From assembly GCF_000466485.1 (NCBI RefSeq), contig NZ_KE992800.1, positions 1 through 54,470 of the forward strand: DNA of 54,470 nt, in the 5' to 3' direction. Each line of letters begins with the position of its first letter. Positions within the stretch are counted from its first letter, which is position 1. The DNA comes from [Clostridium] symbiosum ATCC 14940. GTDB taxonomy: Bacteria > Bacillota > Clostridia > Lachnospirales > Lachnospiraceae. Position numbers and translations under genes: made by a program. Of the stretch, positions 44,781 to 54,267 are shown piece after piece. The notes under the pieces were generated by a model that did no database searches, was not told the DNA's origin, and saw nothing but the letters and a program-made list of their open reading frames with translations.

Positions 44781-44848
44781 ATTCTAGCAGATATAATTAT
44801 CTAAAAATAGCAGATTGCATTTTTACCATGATGCAACCATGAGTTGCA
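44781..44848 (-). promoter_or_regulatory. LysR-type operator and promoter of acyl-CoA dehydrogenase
   Basis: TGCAAC-N5-GTTGCA (44832-44848) lies 51 bp upstream of -10 TAGAAT (44781-44786) on the minus strand, exactly as in front of the etfB fusion. The plus-strand segments 44801-44848 and 40929-40976 match at about 37 of 48 ungapped positions, including CTAAAAATAGCAG and both half-sites. Confidence 0.8.
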
Positions 44849-44890
44849 CAGTTACGGCTCACGGGTCCCCCAACCTCAACTAAATCTCCA

Positions 44891-44919
44891 TTGCAAAATC
44901 CCGTCATAAATGATATTGT
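44891..44919 (+). promoter_or_regulatory. Candidate promoter of the GGDEF-kinase gene
   Basis: TTGCAA (44891-44896), 17 bp, TATTGT (44914-44919), about 100 bp before ATG 45022, in the 370-bp gap that also holds the divergent acyl-CoA dehydrogenase promoter. Confidence 0.4.
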
Positions 44920-45021
44920 TAAATCAATAAAAACACCTGCAGAAATTATAAAATACAGCGTATCAAATCCAATAAATCACATGGCCGGGCAGCAACTGCT
45001 CTGGCTCTGGAGGAACTTTAT

Positions 45022-48000
45022 ATGAGCATAACGAACGGCGCAGCTGAAAAGACTGTCAGAGCTTTTTTAGACGCCTATTTGAAAAAAAGGGACATAAATA
45101 CTGTCCTCTCTCTTCTGACAGATGAAATCCAATGGATCGGCATCGGAACCGATGGCAGCCTGTGTGGTATCCAGAAGGTGGAGGCTGCCCTGAAAGAAGA
45201 ATACTCCCAGGATCCGGAGCCCTATCTGCCGGAATTAACTAACTCCTGTGAGACGTCGGTATCCCAGGATGACGCTGTTTTTATGGCTGATTTAACAATA
45301 ATGAGACCCGTCTCTTCCGGCCCGCTCTTCACTTTAAAGGCCAGGATAAGCGCTGCCTGCATCCATACTCCGGACGGCTGGAAAATTGCCGCTGTGCATA
45401 TGTCCGCCCCCAGTGTTTTACAGGGTGTCTCCGGCTCCGTCAGTCAGGACACGGGTGAAGATCTGCTGAACCACAGCGTTTTTCTCAATATTGATCAGAA
45501 TAAGCAGGCAATACTGCAAAATCACCGGCTGGCGGCACAACTGGAAGCCCGCAACCAGATTTTGAATATTGCCTTAGAACATACATCCATCTGTGAATTT
45601 TATTATTATCCGTTGATCCGGACCTGTGTCATTCCCCGCCGTACCTGTGAATACTATCACTGCAGCGAACGGTATGAACAGATGCCGGACAGCTTCCTGG
45701 ATTCCTTTGTCGTCCCCTCCTGCCACGCCGCCTGCCGGGAAATGTATGAAGCCATCCATAACGGATTGGGAACTGCCAATGCAGAGTTCCAGACACTCTC
45801 CGGCTCCTGGTGCCGGGAATTTATGTCAACCGTAACCTGGACGGAAGACGGGCGGCCCGACTTTGTTGTGGGTATCATTGAAGACATTACCAATCAGAAG
45901 GGAATGGCCAGCGCGCTGGAAAACGCGAAATCCCGTGACAGCCTGACCGGCTTATGGAATAAGGAGACCGGCACAAGGCTGGCCCAGAAATGTATGCAGG
46001 AAAAACCGGAAGGGGAAAACTGTGTTCTGATGCTACTGGATATGGACAATTTCGGCCAGCTTAATGAGAAAGAGGGAACCTCCTTTGCCAATGCCGTTCT
46101 TCTGGAAGTGGCCGATATATTGCGCGGCTCCACCTCTGAACAGGATCTCCAGATCCGTCTGGGCGGCGATGAGTTTATGCTGTTTATCAGGAATTGTGAT
46201 AAAAAACAGGCTGCCGTGCTCGGCCCCCGTATCGCCGACCAGGTTCAAAATCTCATGATTCTACCGGGCAGAGAGAGCCGGATCAGCGTCAGTATCGGTA
46301 TGTGTTCCACCGAAGTCGTCAATAACTACAGCGGCCTCTACCGATGCGCAGAAAGTACGCTGAATTATGTCAAAGAGCGCTGCCGTGGACACGCCGCCTG
46401 CTATCTCGACACCTCCAATGAGCTTGGAGTTATGCTGACCAATCTCTATACGGAAAAATACATTGTCAATACTATTGAACAGGAAGATGCGCAGCGCGGA
46501 GAAAATCTGATATCCTTCGCTCTGGATCTGCTGGGGAAATCGAAAAATCTGGAGGATGCCGTCTCCCTGTTGTTCGCAAGAATTGGAAAGATTTATCATA
46601 TGGACCGTGTATCCCTGCTTGAAATTGATCCTTCTTTCCTCTCCTGCCGTTTTACATACCAGTGGTCAAATGATATGTCTTATATTCATATAAATAAGCC
46701 TTATTATATTACCCGAGAAAAATACGAGGCTGCCGCCATGCGGTATGCATCCGACGGGCTGTGCGATGTCTGTCCGAACAAAGAGATTTCCCCATTCCCC
46801 TCCTGCCTCCATTTTGCAATATGGAATAACGGCGTCTATATCGGCGCCATCGGATTCGAAGTCTGCCAGGAAAATTATATCTGGACAAAAGAACAGCGCC
46901 GTGTGCTGGCGGAGATTGGTAAAATTGTTCCCTCCTTTGTCATGAAAGCCCGTGCCGATGCCGTCAGCCAGGCAAAAACAGATTTCCTTTCCCGTATGAG
47001 CCACGAAATACGGACCCCGATGAATGCAATCGTCGGTATGACCGCTATCGCACGTTCTGCCGCCGGAAATAAGGAGCAGGTATTGGAATGTCTGGAAAAA
47101 CTTGATAACTCCAGCAAGTACTTACTTCACCTTGTCAATGATATCCTGGATATGTCCCGGATTGAGAGCGGGAAAATGGAACTGAACCCAACACCGATGC
47201 TTCTTTCATCCTTTCTGTCCTCCATAGACGAGATGGTGCGGATGCAGGCCGAAGCAAAGGGACTTTCCTTTACCATACAAAATGACTGCCGTACCGAACG
47301 GCATTTAACAGCCGATCAGCTAAGGCTTGAACAGGTTCTGCTGAATCTCATCGGAAATGCCATTAAATTTACAGATGTGGGAGGTTCCATTACTCTTCAT
47401 ATTCATCCTGTTAAAGAAGAAGATACCGGGCTGGCCCTGCGCTTTTCACTGGCGGATACTGGCATCGGCATTTCCCCGGAAGTCCTGCCGTCTATCTTTA
47501 ACGCGTTTGAACAGGGAGCAAAAAATATCTCTTCACAATATGGCGGTACCGGCCTTGGGCTTGCCATCTCCAGCCGGCTGGTACAGATGATGGGAGGCGT
47601 TCTGGATGTAAAAAGTGAACCCGGCCGCGGCTCCGAATTCTTTTTTACCGTCTCTCTCCCATACAGCGAGGTTCCGGCACCCCAGCACGAAATATTAAAT
47701 GAGTCCCCCTCCTATAGTTTTAACGGCAAACGGCTTTTAGTTGTGGAGGATAATGAAATTAACCGTGAAATAGCCCAGACCCTTCTTGAAATGAATGACT
47801 TTTTCGTAGAGACAGCAGGAAATGGGCAGATTGCCCTTCAGATGTTCTGTAAAAAAGAACCTTTTTACTATGATGCCATTTTAATGGATATCCATATGCC
47901 GGTTCTGGATGGAATTGAGACGACAAAGAGACTTCGCACCATGGGCAGGGCCGATTCCCGAACCATCCCGATTATTGCAATGACGGCCAATGCCTTTAGT

Positions 48001-48120
48001 GAGGACAGCCGCAAGTCACTGCAAATCGGTATGAACGGGCATTTATCAAAACCCATCCAGATTCAGGAGCTTCTGAAAATGCTGAACCATTGTTTTAACA
48101 CAGAGACAGCTCTCCCATAA
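45022..48120 (+). CDS. SnoaL-like / PAS / GGDEF / GAF / histidine kinase / receiver protein
   Basis: A 1032-residue soluble protein combining two signalling outputs. Order: SnoaL/NTF2-like domain (about 8-135), PAS-like region (about 165-295), GGDEF domain (GGDEF 381-385; no RxxD inhibitory site, SEQD stands there), GAF-like domain (about 485-640), HisKA with H661 (MSHEIRTPMNAIVG), HATPase (NAIKFTD; GTGLGLAI) and a receiver domain with phospho-acceptor D956 (LMDIHMP). A diguanylate cyclase inside a hybrid histidine kinase, with an enzyme-like pocket domain at the front, is uncommon. No membrane helices are seen. It precedes a chemoreceptor pseudogene. Confidence 0.92.
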   Translation: MSITNGAAEKTVRAFLDAYLKKRDINTVLSLLTDEIQWIGIGTDGSLCGIQKVEAALKEEYSQDPEPYLPELTNSCETSVSQDDAVFMADLTIMRPVSSGPLFTLKARISAACIHTPDGWKIAAVHMSAPSVLQGVSGSVSQDTGEDLLNHSVFLNIDQNKQAILQNHRLAAQLEARNQILNIALEHTSICEFYYYPLIRTCVIPRRTCEYYHCSERYEQMPDSFLDSFVVPSCHAACREMYEAIHNGLGTANAEFQTLSGSWCREFMSTVTWTEDGRPDFVVGIIEDITNQKGMASALENAKSRDSLTGLWNKETGTRLAQKCMQEKPEGENCVLMLLDMDNFGQLNEKEGTSFANAVLLEVADILRGSTSEQDLQIRLGGDEFMLFIRNCDKKQAAVLGPRIADQVQNLMILPGRESRISVSIGMCSTEVVNNYSGLYRCAESTLNYVKERCRGHAACYLDTSNELGVMLTNLYTEKYIVNTIEQEDAQRGENLISFALDLLGKSKNLEDAVSLLFARIGKIYHMDRVSLLEIDPSFLSCRFTYQWSNDMSYIHINKPYYITREKYEAAAMRYASDGLCDVCPNKEISPFPSCLHFAIWNNGVYIGAIGFEVCQENYIWTKEQRRVLAEIGKIVPSFVMKARADAVSQAKTDFLSRMSHEIRTPMNAIVGMTAIARSAAGNKEQVLECLEKLDNSSKYLLHLVNDILDMSRIESGKMELNPTPMLLSSFLSSIDEMVRMQAEAKGLSFTIQNDCRTERHLTADQLRLEQVLLNLIGNAIKFTDVGGSITLHIHPVKEEDTGLALRFSLADTGIGISPEVLPSIFNAFEQGAKNISSQYGGTGLGLAISSRLVQMMGGVLDVKSEPGRGSEFFFTVSLPYSEVPAPQHEILNESPSYSFNGKRLLVVEDNEINREIAQTLLEMNDFFVETAGNGQIALQMFCKKEPFYYDAILMDIHMPVLDGIETTKRLRTMGRADSRTIPIIAMTANAFSEDSRKSLQIGMNGHLSKPIQIQELLKMLNHCFNTETALP

Positions 48121-48122
48121 TC

Positions 48123-50075
48123 AATAGCCAAGCTTACCCCGGCGGATTTACATTGCGCTTTGCCACTGCCGGTACCATATCCGATTTGAATAACCGGCTG
48201 CTCGATGCCCAGACCGATTACGCCGTGGCTTCCGTCGATGATTTTTTCAGGGGGAAAATAGCCGTGGCAGGAACGTTTGAAGAGAATTCCACGCTGCAGA
48301 ACTACTTCGAGGCCGTCTCTTCTCCTCAGGACATCCGCACCTATGATAATATGGATGCCGTGTTAAAAGAATTGTCCGACGCGTTAGGTCTTATGCAGAA
48401 TGAGAAAGTGCTGCAGGTTTGGGCGGCTGATTCCGATACTGACACCTATCTGCTTTCCGGCGGCAGTACCGTTGCGGCAAATCTTGACGGTAATGAATGG
48501 TACCACCGGCTGCTTACCACGAAGGACATCGTGATTTCCGATCCCTTTCTGGAACCGCCACCGGAGAGATCATTGTCTCGATCGTAAACCCGGTTTTTTC
48601 TGAATCAGGCAGCGAGATTGCCGGTCTGACCGGTTTAGATGTCTATTTAAGCAGTCTGGGCCAGGTAATCTCATCGATCAAAGTCGGGGAACACGGTTAT
48701 CTTGAACTTATCTCCAATAATTCGGATTACATATACAGCGACGATCCGAGCGCATCGGGCAGGAATGTTTCCGAACTCGATATCCCCCAGGAGTATAAAG
48801 ATAAGGTTCACAGCAATTATAATGGCGTTCTCAACTTCAGTTATAGCGGCATCCGGTATACCTCCATGTTCAGAAACAGCGCAATGACCGGCTGGCTGGC
48901 TGTCGCCACGCTGCCGATTTCGGAAGTAAATGCGACACACAACCGGCTGCTCACCATACTGGGTGTGCTGTCCCTCATAATTCTGGCCGGACTTACAACT
49001 GTTATCGTGTTTATTGTACACCGTACCATGAAACCTCTTGCCGGTATCAGCAGAATCATGGAAGAGTTCTCACAGGGTAATCTGGGCGTCGACATTCCTC
49101 TCGGCCGGACAGATGATGAAATCGGCAGAATGGCCGGCAGCATCCGTTCGTCTGTTGCCGCTCTCAAGGATATGATTCATAATGTCACACGCGTTCTGGA
49201 AGAAATTTCCCGGGGCAATCTGAAACTTTCCGTAGACGGTAATTATTTAGGAGATTTTTCTTTTATACGTGATGCCCTGGAGCAGATTATAAAATCCCTG
49301 AATTATACGCTTTCCCAAATCAGCTCATCCGCCCAGCAGGTAGCCTATGGCTCCGAACAGGGAGCCTGCGGCGCGCAGTCGATGGCTCAGGGCGCTACGG
49401 AACAGGCGGCGGCAGAGGAACTGGCGGCGGTCATAGAGGACATCTCCCAGCAGATTATATCCAATGTCAGCAGCACTTCAAAAGCCAATATGAGCGTAAC
49501 TACGGTGGTAAATGAAGCCTAGGTGAGCAACCGCCGCATGCAGGAGATGCTGTCGGCTATGCAGGACATCCGACAGAGCTCCAACGAGATAAGTAAAATT
49601 ATCAGCACAATTGAAGATATTTCCTTCCAGACAAATATATTGTCCCTCAATGCAGCCGTCGAGGCTGCCCGAGCCGGTGAAAACGGCAGAGGTTTCGCCG
49701 TCATTGCCGCAGAAATCAGGAATCTGGCCGCAAAAAAGCGCCGAAGCGTCCCATAACACGACGTCCCTCATCGCCGCTTCGTTAAAAGCAGTGGAACACG
49801 GAACGCGTATTTCTGGTGAAACGGCTGTCTCTCTCAAGAATGTCCTGGACGGTATTAAAGAGGTGGAGATGATTATTGAGCAGATATCTTCAGCTTCCGA
49901 CGATCAGGCCCGCTCCGTGGAACAGGTACATCAGAGTATCACGCAGATTTCCGATGTTGTCCAGCTCAACTCAGCTACCGCCGAAGAGAGCGCGGCGGCC
50001 AGCGAAGAACTGTCCGCACAGGCGCTGCTGTTGAAGGAATTGATTGGCTCGTTCCGGCTCAGGAACGAACCCTGA
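48123..50075 (+). pseudogene. Methyl-accepting chemotaxis protein, degraded
   Basis: Pieces of one receptor lie in order in changing frames: a dCACHE-type extracellular domain (from 48153), TM2 (about 48950-49020), HAMP, and the MCP signalling domain ([23 protein letters not shown]). The first frame ends near 48587; a missing T in the run at 48546-48548 would restore it. TAG at 49520-49522 interrupts the second frame. An extra A in the A6 run 49732-49737 shifts the third, after which [12 protein letters not shown] continues to 50075. The start codon and TM1 are absent, the 5' end running into the preceding kinase gene. It cannot make a working receptor. Confidence 0.88.
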
Positions 50076-50154
50076 TAGAATAGTAAATAATCTTTTTTAC
50101 TCTGCAGCCATTGATTGCTTATTCATCAGTCAGATGGCTATTACATATTTCACC

Positions 50155-50201
50155 GCCTGCGGCGGGTCGCTGTGGCGACATTATTCCATACCGCCGCAGG
50201 C
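50155..50201. repeat. GC-rich palindrome in the gap before tRNA-Arg
   Basis: GCCTGCGGCGG (50155-50165) and CCGCCGCAGGC (50191-50201) form a perfect 11-bp stem around 25 nt. The following bases (50204-50245) hold further short dyads (AGCTCACTT / AAGTG ... GAGCT). It looks like an intergenic repeat element; no gene is visible in 50076-50355. Confidence 0.7.
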
Positions 50202-50274
50202 ATTAGCTCACTTAGCAAGTGTAACGAGCTTAGTGAACAAGCCCTCTTTAGAGTTGTGGTCCTCCGAGGAGCGG

Positions 50275-50312
50275 TTTTAATTTAACAGGAGAACTTTCCT
50301 GTTAAATTAAAA
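50275..50312. terminator. 16-bp perfect stem-loop
   Basis: TTTTAATTTAACAGGA (50275-50290) / TCCTGTTAAATTAAAA (50297-50312), 6-nt loop, A/T-rich flanks; functions as an intrinsic terminator in either direction. Confidence 0.8.
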
Positions 50313-50315
50313 AAA

Positions 50316-50342
50316 CGAAAACCTCTCACATCAAGGTTTTCG
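50316..50342 (-). terminator. Terminator of tRNA-Arg
   Basis: CGAAAACCT (50316-50324) / AGGTTTTCG (50334-50342) with TTTTTTT following on the minus strand, 14 bp beyond the tRNA 3' end. Confidence 0.85.
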
Positions 50343-50355
50343 GCATTGTATTCAG

Positions 50356-50429
50356 TGTTCCTGAGCGGATTCGAACCGCTGGCCTTCCGCTTAGGAGGCG
50401 GACGCTCTATCCTGCTGAGCTACAGAAAC
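50356..50429 (-). tRNA. tRNA-Arg (anticodon CCT)
   Basis: Minus-strand cloverleaf: acceptor GTTTCTG / CAGGAAC, D-arm TAGCTCAGCAGGATAGAGC, anticodon loop CTCCTAA giving CCT, T-arm GGTTCGAATCC, discriminator A. CCA is not encoded. It reads AGG codons. Confidence 0.96.
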
Positions 50430-50565
50430 ACATATTAGGATTGATGAATAAATTCATACAGAATTTCTCCTGTCTACTGCCCTATTCATCACAGGCACGA
50501 TGTCAATTATAATTCATATTCCCTGATTAAGTCAAGTCCCTTTGTAAAAAATACGCCTGTTTCTA

Positions 50566-51459
50566 TCACAAAATTCCGTTGTTTTTAAAATTTGCTGTTC
50601 CCTGCATCCAGATCCGCCCTTTAAACCTGCGGCCGGGACTTGGTTCACCCAGCAAATCCATCTTATTGATGGCGACCCGGAAGAATAAATCATTACATTC
50701 CAGATTCATATCATAGATTTCTTCACCGGTTATCCTGTTTTTCTTCAAATCGATATCGCGGATCTCGCCCACCACTGAATACTGGTCACATTCAATACCG
50801 CTTGGCATGAAACAGGTATCTACAATCGAATAAATATCCTCTTTCTCCACACGTCTTGAGGCCTGGGAATAAAGATCAATATCCTCTATTGTTAATGATT
50901 CCATCGCGTCCTCGTCACCATTCTTCGCCGCTTCCAATAGACTGTCCCTGTTCCGTGAAGCTACCTTGGCTTTTTCTATCTGCATGGCTGTTTTTTTAAT
51001 TGGAAGAAGAATCTTTCCATGGACCGACAGCGCTGACAGGCTGGCCGATTCCACCTTGACCGGTGAATTGGTTTTCTGGGTCCTCTCCCTGTATTCCATT
51101 GGGTTAAGAAGGTAAAATATTAATGAAATTCCCACTTTATATTCATCCAGCAGACCTGCATATGTTTCTTTTTCTGCATGGCGCTGTATGGAACATTCCG
51201 CCTTCGATGTGACAGTATCGTTGGAAATATAGGGAAAATAGTATTCCACATCCAGTTCATCTTTTTCATTCAATTCACCGTACATGGCGATTCCCAAACC
51301 CGGGGCAATTTCTGTCTTCATCTCACACAAATTGGTATCTCTGTCTATTTGTATACACTTGGAACTCACCGCTTCCTTAGAGAGGCAGCGAAGGAGCGCC
51401 CTTATGTCGTTCTTCTTCTGATACATGCTGAATCCCGCAGCGCGTAAAAACTTATGCAT
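50566..51459 (-). CDS. DUF3881-like conserved clostridial protein
   Basis: A 297-residue cytoplasmic protein beginning MHKFLRAAGFSMYQKK, with KAECSIQRHAEKETYAGLLDEYKVGISLIFYLLN and a C-terminal FKGRIWMQG segment; I take it for the DUF3881 family of Clostridia, function unknown. ATG 51459 is preceded by GAAGGTGA; the open frame extends to 51567 without a better site. It stands among the parAB-linked genes on the same strand. Confidence 0.75.
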   Translation of the reverse strand: MHKFLRAAGFSMYQKKNDIRALLRCLSKEAVSSKCIQIDRDTNLCEMKTEIAPGLGIAMYGELNEKDELDVEYYFPYISNDTVTSKAECSIQRHAEKETYAGLLDEYKVGISLIFYLLNPMEYRERTQKTNSPVKVESASLSALSVHGKILLPIKKTAMQIEKAKVASRNRDSLLEAAKNGDEDAMESLTIEDIDLYSQASRRVEKEDIYSIVDTCFMPSGIECDQYSVVGEIRDIDLKKNRITGEEIYDMNLECNDLFFRVAINKMDLLGEPSPGRRFKGRIWMQGTANFKNNGIL

Positions 51460-51608
51460 TCTTTCACCTTCTATCCTTTTAAATTTATTGTTGCTCTTTT
51501 TTGTATCTATTACTTTTACTACAAAACACGGTAATTTGCAATACTTTTGACCGATTCTTCTCAGCAACAGCTATTTTCACTGCAACAGACCGGAGGCTTG
51601 CAATGGGT

Positions 51609-52112
51609 TTAGTGATAACCCAGAGCCCGTTCGAGGGCCTCCTTTTCCTCACTTCCCAGAAGCACTTCCGTTTTCCCCTCCACAACATCTTTCATATAGA
51701 GGTAACAGCCTTCCCTGCTGTGTACGGAGTTCAAAACAAATCCTGTATTATTATCGTCCAAAAGAGCGATTACAAAACTCAGGTTTCCGCCCATTCCTTT
51801 AAAAGCATTATACTTTACAATTCCTGTTTTCTGGTATCCGGCTTTGACCTGCTCCTCCATGGACTCGATCAAATCTTTATTTGCTCTGTCCTCAGACCGG
51901 AGAAACGCAGCTTCATCCATTAGATCCAAAATCGTATCCTCCAGAGTTTCCGCATCCTTTCCCCTCATAAACATATCATATCTGCGGTACAGCTTCTTAT
52001 ACTGTGAAAGGCAGATAATGGTGACAATCAATGATATTAAAGTTAGTACGCTTAACCCGATAATCAAAAATCCAGGATCAAATCCTATGTTATTCAATAT
52101 ACTATTTTCCAT
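51609..52112 (-). CDS. DUF4446 single-pass membrane protein
   Basis: A 167-residue protein with one N-terminal transmembrane helix (about 13-36), a coiled-coil stretch (about 55-90) and a C-terminal domain with KYNAFKGMGGNLSFVIALLDDNNTGFVLNS-type residues, characteristic of DUF4446. This family is regularly found next to parB/soj in Firmicutes. Its role is unknown; it may link the chromosome-partition genes with the membrane. Confidence 0.88.
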   Translation of the reverse strand: MENSILNNIGFDPGFLIIGLSVLTLISLIVTIICLSQYKKLYRRYDMFMRGKDAETLEDTILDLMDEAAFLRSEDRANKDLIESMEEQVKAGYQKTGIVKYNAFKGMGGNLSFVIALLDDNNTGFVLNSVHSREGCYLYMKDVVEGKTEVLLGSEEKEALERALGYH

Positions 52113-52186
52113 CTTATGTCCTCATTTCAGTTCTTTAATTTCTATGACATTGAAAAGTGTGCAATAAAATTCATAAAAATTAATAT

Positions 52187-53257
52187 TTAACCATTAATGG
52201 ACTGGAGAAGCTCTGCTATTCTTTCCAGTTCCGCAGATGAATAATATTCAATTTCGATACGCCCTTTATTTTTATCCTTCTTATTAATAATAACTTTTGT
52301 ACCCATCACAGCTTTTAATTTGTCTTCCAGATCCTGATAAAAGATATTGAAATCCTTTTCTTCCGGTTTAACTTCTTTAATCTTCGCAGGTTTTGTTAAT
52401 AATTTAACTAATCGTTCCACTTCTCGGACACTTAATTTATTATTAATAATCTTATTGGCAATTTGATACTGCTGTTCCCCATCTTCCAGGACAAGAAGCG
52501 CTCTTGCATGGCCGCCTGTAATCCTGTTTTGTATTAACAGTTCCTGTACTCTCTCATCCAGCTTTAAAAGACGCATGCTGTTTGTTATTGTCGCTCTGTT
52601 CTTAGCAACACGCTCGGCTACATCTTCCTGTTTTAAACCGAATTCCCGGATCAGCATCTGGTATGCCTTAGCTTCCTCTATGGGATTCAAATCTTCACGC
52701 TGGACATTCTCGATCAGTGCAATCTCCATTGTCTGCTGTCTTGTATATTCTCTTATTATAACAGGAACTTCCTTCAGACCGGCCAGCTTTGCAGCCCGCC
52801 AGCGGCGTTCTCCTGCAATGATCTCATAATTATCCCCCATGGGCTGTTTTTGGACCAGAAGAGGCTGCAATACACCATATGCTTTTATGGAATTTGCCAG
52901 TTCATTCAGTTGTTCTTCATCGAACATCTTTCTGGGCTGGCTGCTGTTTGGTTCGATTTTCGTGATGTTCAGGAATTTTTCCTTTTCAACTTCTACGATT
53001 TTTACTTTTTGTACCGGCTTTGTTGTCTTTTTTGCAGCCGGTTCCGTTTTTTTCTGAGGTTTTTTGGCAACAGGAAGTACCATATCCATTTTCTCCAGGT
53101 TAGCTTTCTTATCTGCATGATCTGCCGGCTCTTCCGGGGTTCCTGTTCTTATCTCCTCATTAACAGCTTCCGGAGCCCTTGGTTTTGTCTGGGAAATATC
53201 ATAATCGTCACCGAAAAAAGCTCCTAATCCTTTTCCAAGTCCTGTCCTCTTCGACAT
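52187..53257 (-). CDS. parB: Chromosome-partition protein ParB (Spo0J-like)
   Basis: A 356-residue ParB. A lysine-rich variable N-terminus (about 1-90) is followed by the CTPase/ParB motif (GERRWRAAKLAG), the HTH (KQEDVAERVAKNRATITNSMRLL) and the C-terminal dimer domain. It binds parS, spreads as a CTP-dependent clamp and helps load SMC. The N-terminal extension is longer than in B. subtilis Spo0J. Same strand as parA upstream, 113 bp apart. Confidence 0.96.
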   Translation of the reverse strand: MSKRTGLGKGLGAFFGDDYDISQTKPRAPEAVNEEIRTGTPEEPADHADKKANLEKMDMVLPVAKKPQKKTEPAAKKTTKPVQKVKIVEVEKEKFLNITKIEPNSSQPRKMFDEEQLNELANSIKAYGVLQPLLVQKQPMGDNYEIIAGERRWRAAKLAGLKEVPVIIREYTRQQTMEIALIENVQREDLNPIEEAKAYQMLIREFGLKQEDVAERVAKNRATITNSMRLLKLDERVQELLIQNRITGGHARALLVLEDGEQQYQIANKIINNKLSVREVERLVKLLTKPAKIKEVKPEEKDFNIFYQDLEDKLKAVMGTKVIINKKDKNKGRIEIEYYSSAELERIAELLQSING

Positions 53258-53370
53258 TGTTTCCTCCCTTTGTGCTGTGTTGTTTATTCATCCATTCATT
53301 TTTTATTACTATATGCTCTATTTTATGAAGAAGTAACAAATGTAATTTTATACATTCTCAGCTATATCTG

Positions 53371-54141
53371 TTATAGTTCCTCTCCTCTGCTGATTACTTC
53401 AGCGGCTAGGAGCCTGTAGCTTTCTGCCCCTGTCGATTTACTGTCATAAATATTAATCGGCATTCCGTGACTTGGAGCCTCCGCCAAACGTACGTTTCGT
53501 GGTATAATTGTTTTATATATTTTTTCATTCAGGTTATTCTTAACATTCTCAACAACTTCCAGAGACAAATTTGTTCTGGCATCATACATTGTAAATACTA
53601 CTCCTTCCATCTCCAAAGAAGGATTCATCTTTCTTTTTACAATATTAATTGTGCGCAGAACCTGGCTTAATCCTTCCAGGGCATAGTATTCACACTGTAT
53701 TGGAACCAATACGGTATCTGCAGCCACTAATGCGTTCAATGTTAAAAGACTCAGAGATGGCGGACAGTCAATTATAATAAAATCATAGTCGTTTTTCACT
53801 TGATCCAGGTGGCTTTTTAAAACAAACTCTTTATTTTCCACATCCAGAAGTTCAATCTCCGCACCGGAAAGATTGGAATCTGAAGGAAGTACATCCAGAT
53901 CTTCCTGGACCTCACGCTGCAGACAATCTTCAAAAGAACAATCCCCCAGCATCATTTCATATACGGTATCTTCAATCTGGCCTTTTTCCAGTCCCAGACC
54001 GCTGGTAGCATTCCCCTGCGGATCAAAATCAATTGTCAAAACTCTCTGACCTGCTTCAGCAAGACAGGAGGACAAATTAATCGCAGTCGTAGTCTTTCCG
54101 ACCCCGCCTTTTTGGTTTGCAATCGCTATTGTACGTCCCAT
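53371..54141 (-). CDS. parA: Chromosome-partition ATPase ParA (Soj)
   Basis: A 256-residue Walker ATPase of the Soj/MinD group with deviant Walker A KGGVGKTTTAINL near the N-terminus, Walker A' FDPQGNAT and Walker B FIIIDCPPS. It works with ParB in origin segregation. The absence of an N-terminal HTH marks it as a chromosomal-type ParA. A perfect parS site lies 111 bp upstream of its start codon. Confidence 0.97.
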   Translation of the reverse strand: MGRTIAIANQKGGVGKTTTAINLSSCLAEAGQRVLTIDFDPQGNATSGLGLEKGQIEDTVYEMMLGDCSFEDCLQREVQEDLDVLPSDSNLSGAEIELLDVENKEFVLKSHLDQVKNDYDFIIIDCPPSLSLLTLNALVAADTVLVPIQCEYYALEGLSQVLRTINIVKRKMNPSLEMEGVVFTMYDARTNLSLEVVENVKNNLNEKIYKTIIPRNVRLAEAPSHGMPINIYDSKSTGAESYRLLAAEVISRGEEL

Positions 54142-54251
54142 GATGTTTCCTTTCTAAAACGTTTTTCTCCTACACGTCATTTTATAGTATAGCACATCTG
54201 CTTTCTATTTCCTACTTTTTGCTGTAAAAAAGTCTATTTTCTTTACTAAAA

Positions 54252-54267
54252 TGTTTCACGTGAAACA
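54252..54267. promoter_or_regulatory. parS centromere site
   Basis: TGTTTCACGTGAAACA, a perfect 16-bp match to the universal parS palindrome. It places the window's right end in the origin-proximal part of the chromosome. Apart from it, 54142-54470 shows no gene; the first bases should contain the parA promoter. Confidence 0.97.

Noticed and set aside
49732-49737. Programmed frameshift on the A6 tract of the chemoreceptor gene
   Set aside because: The gene also has another frameshift, an in-frame stop and no 5' end, so decay or sequencing error explains it better.
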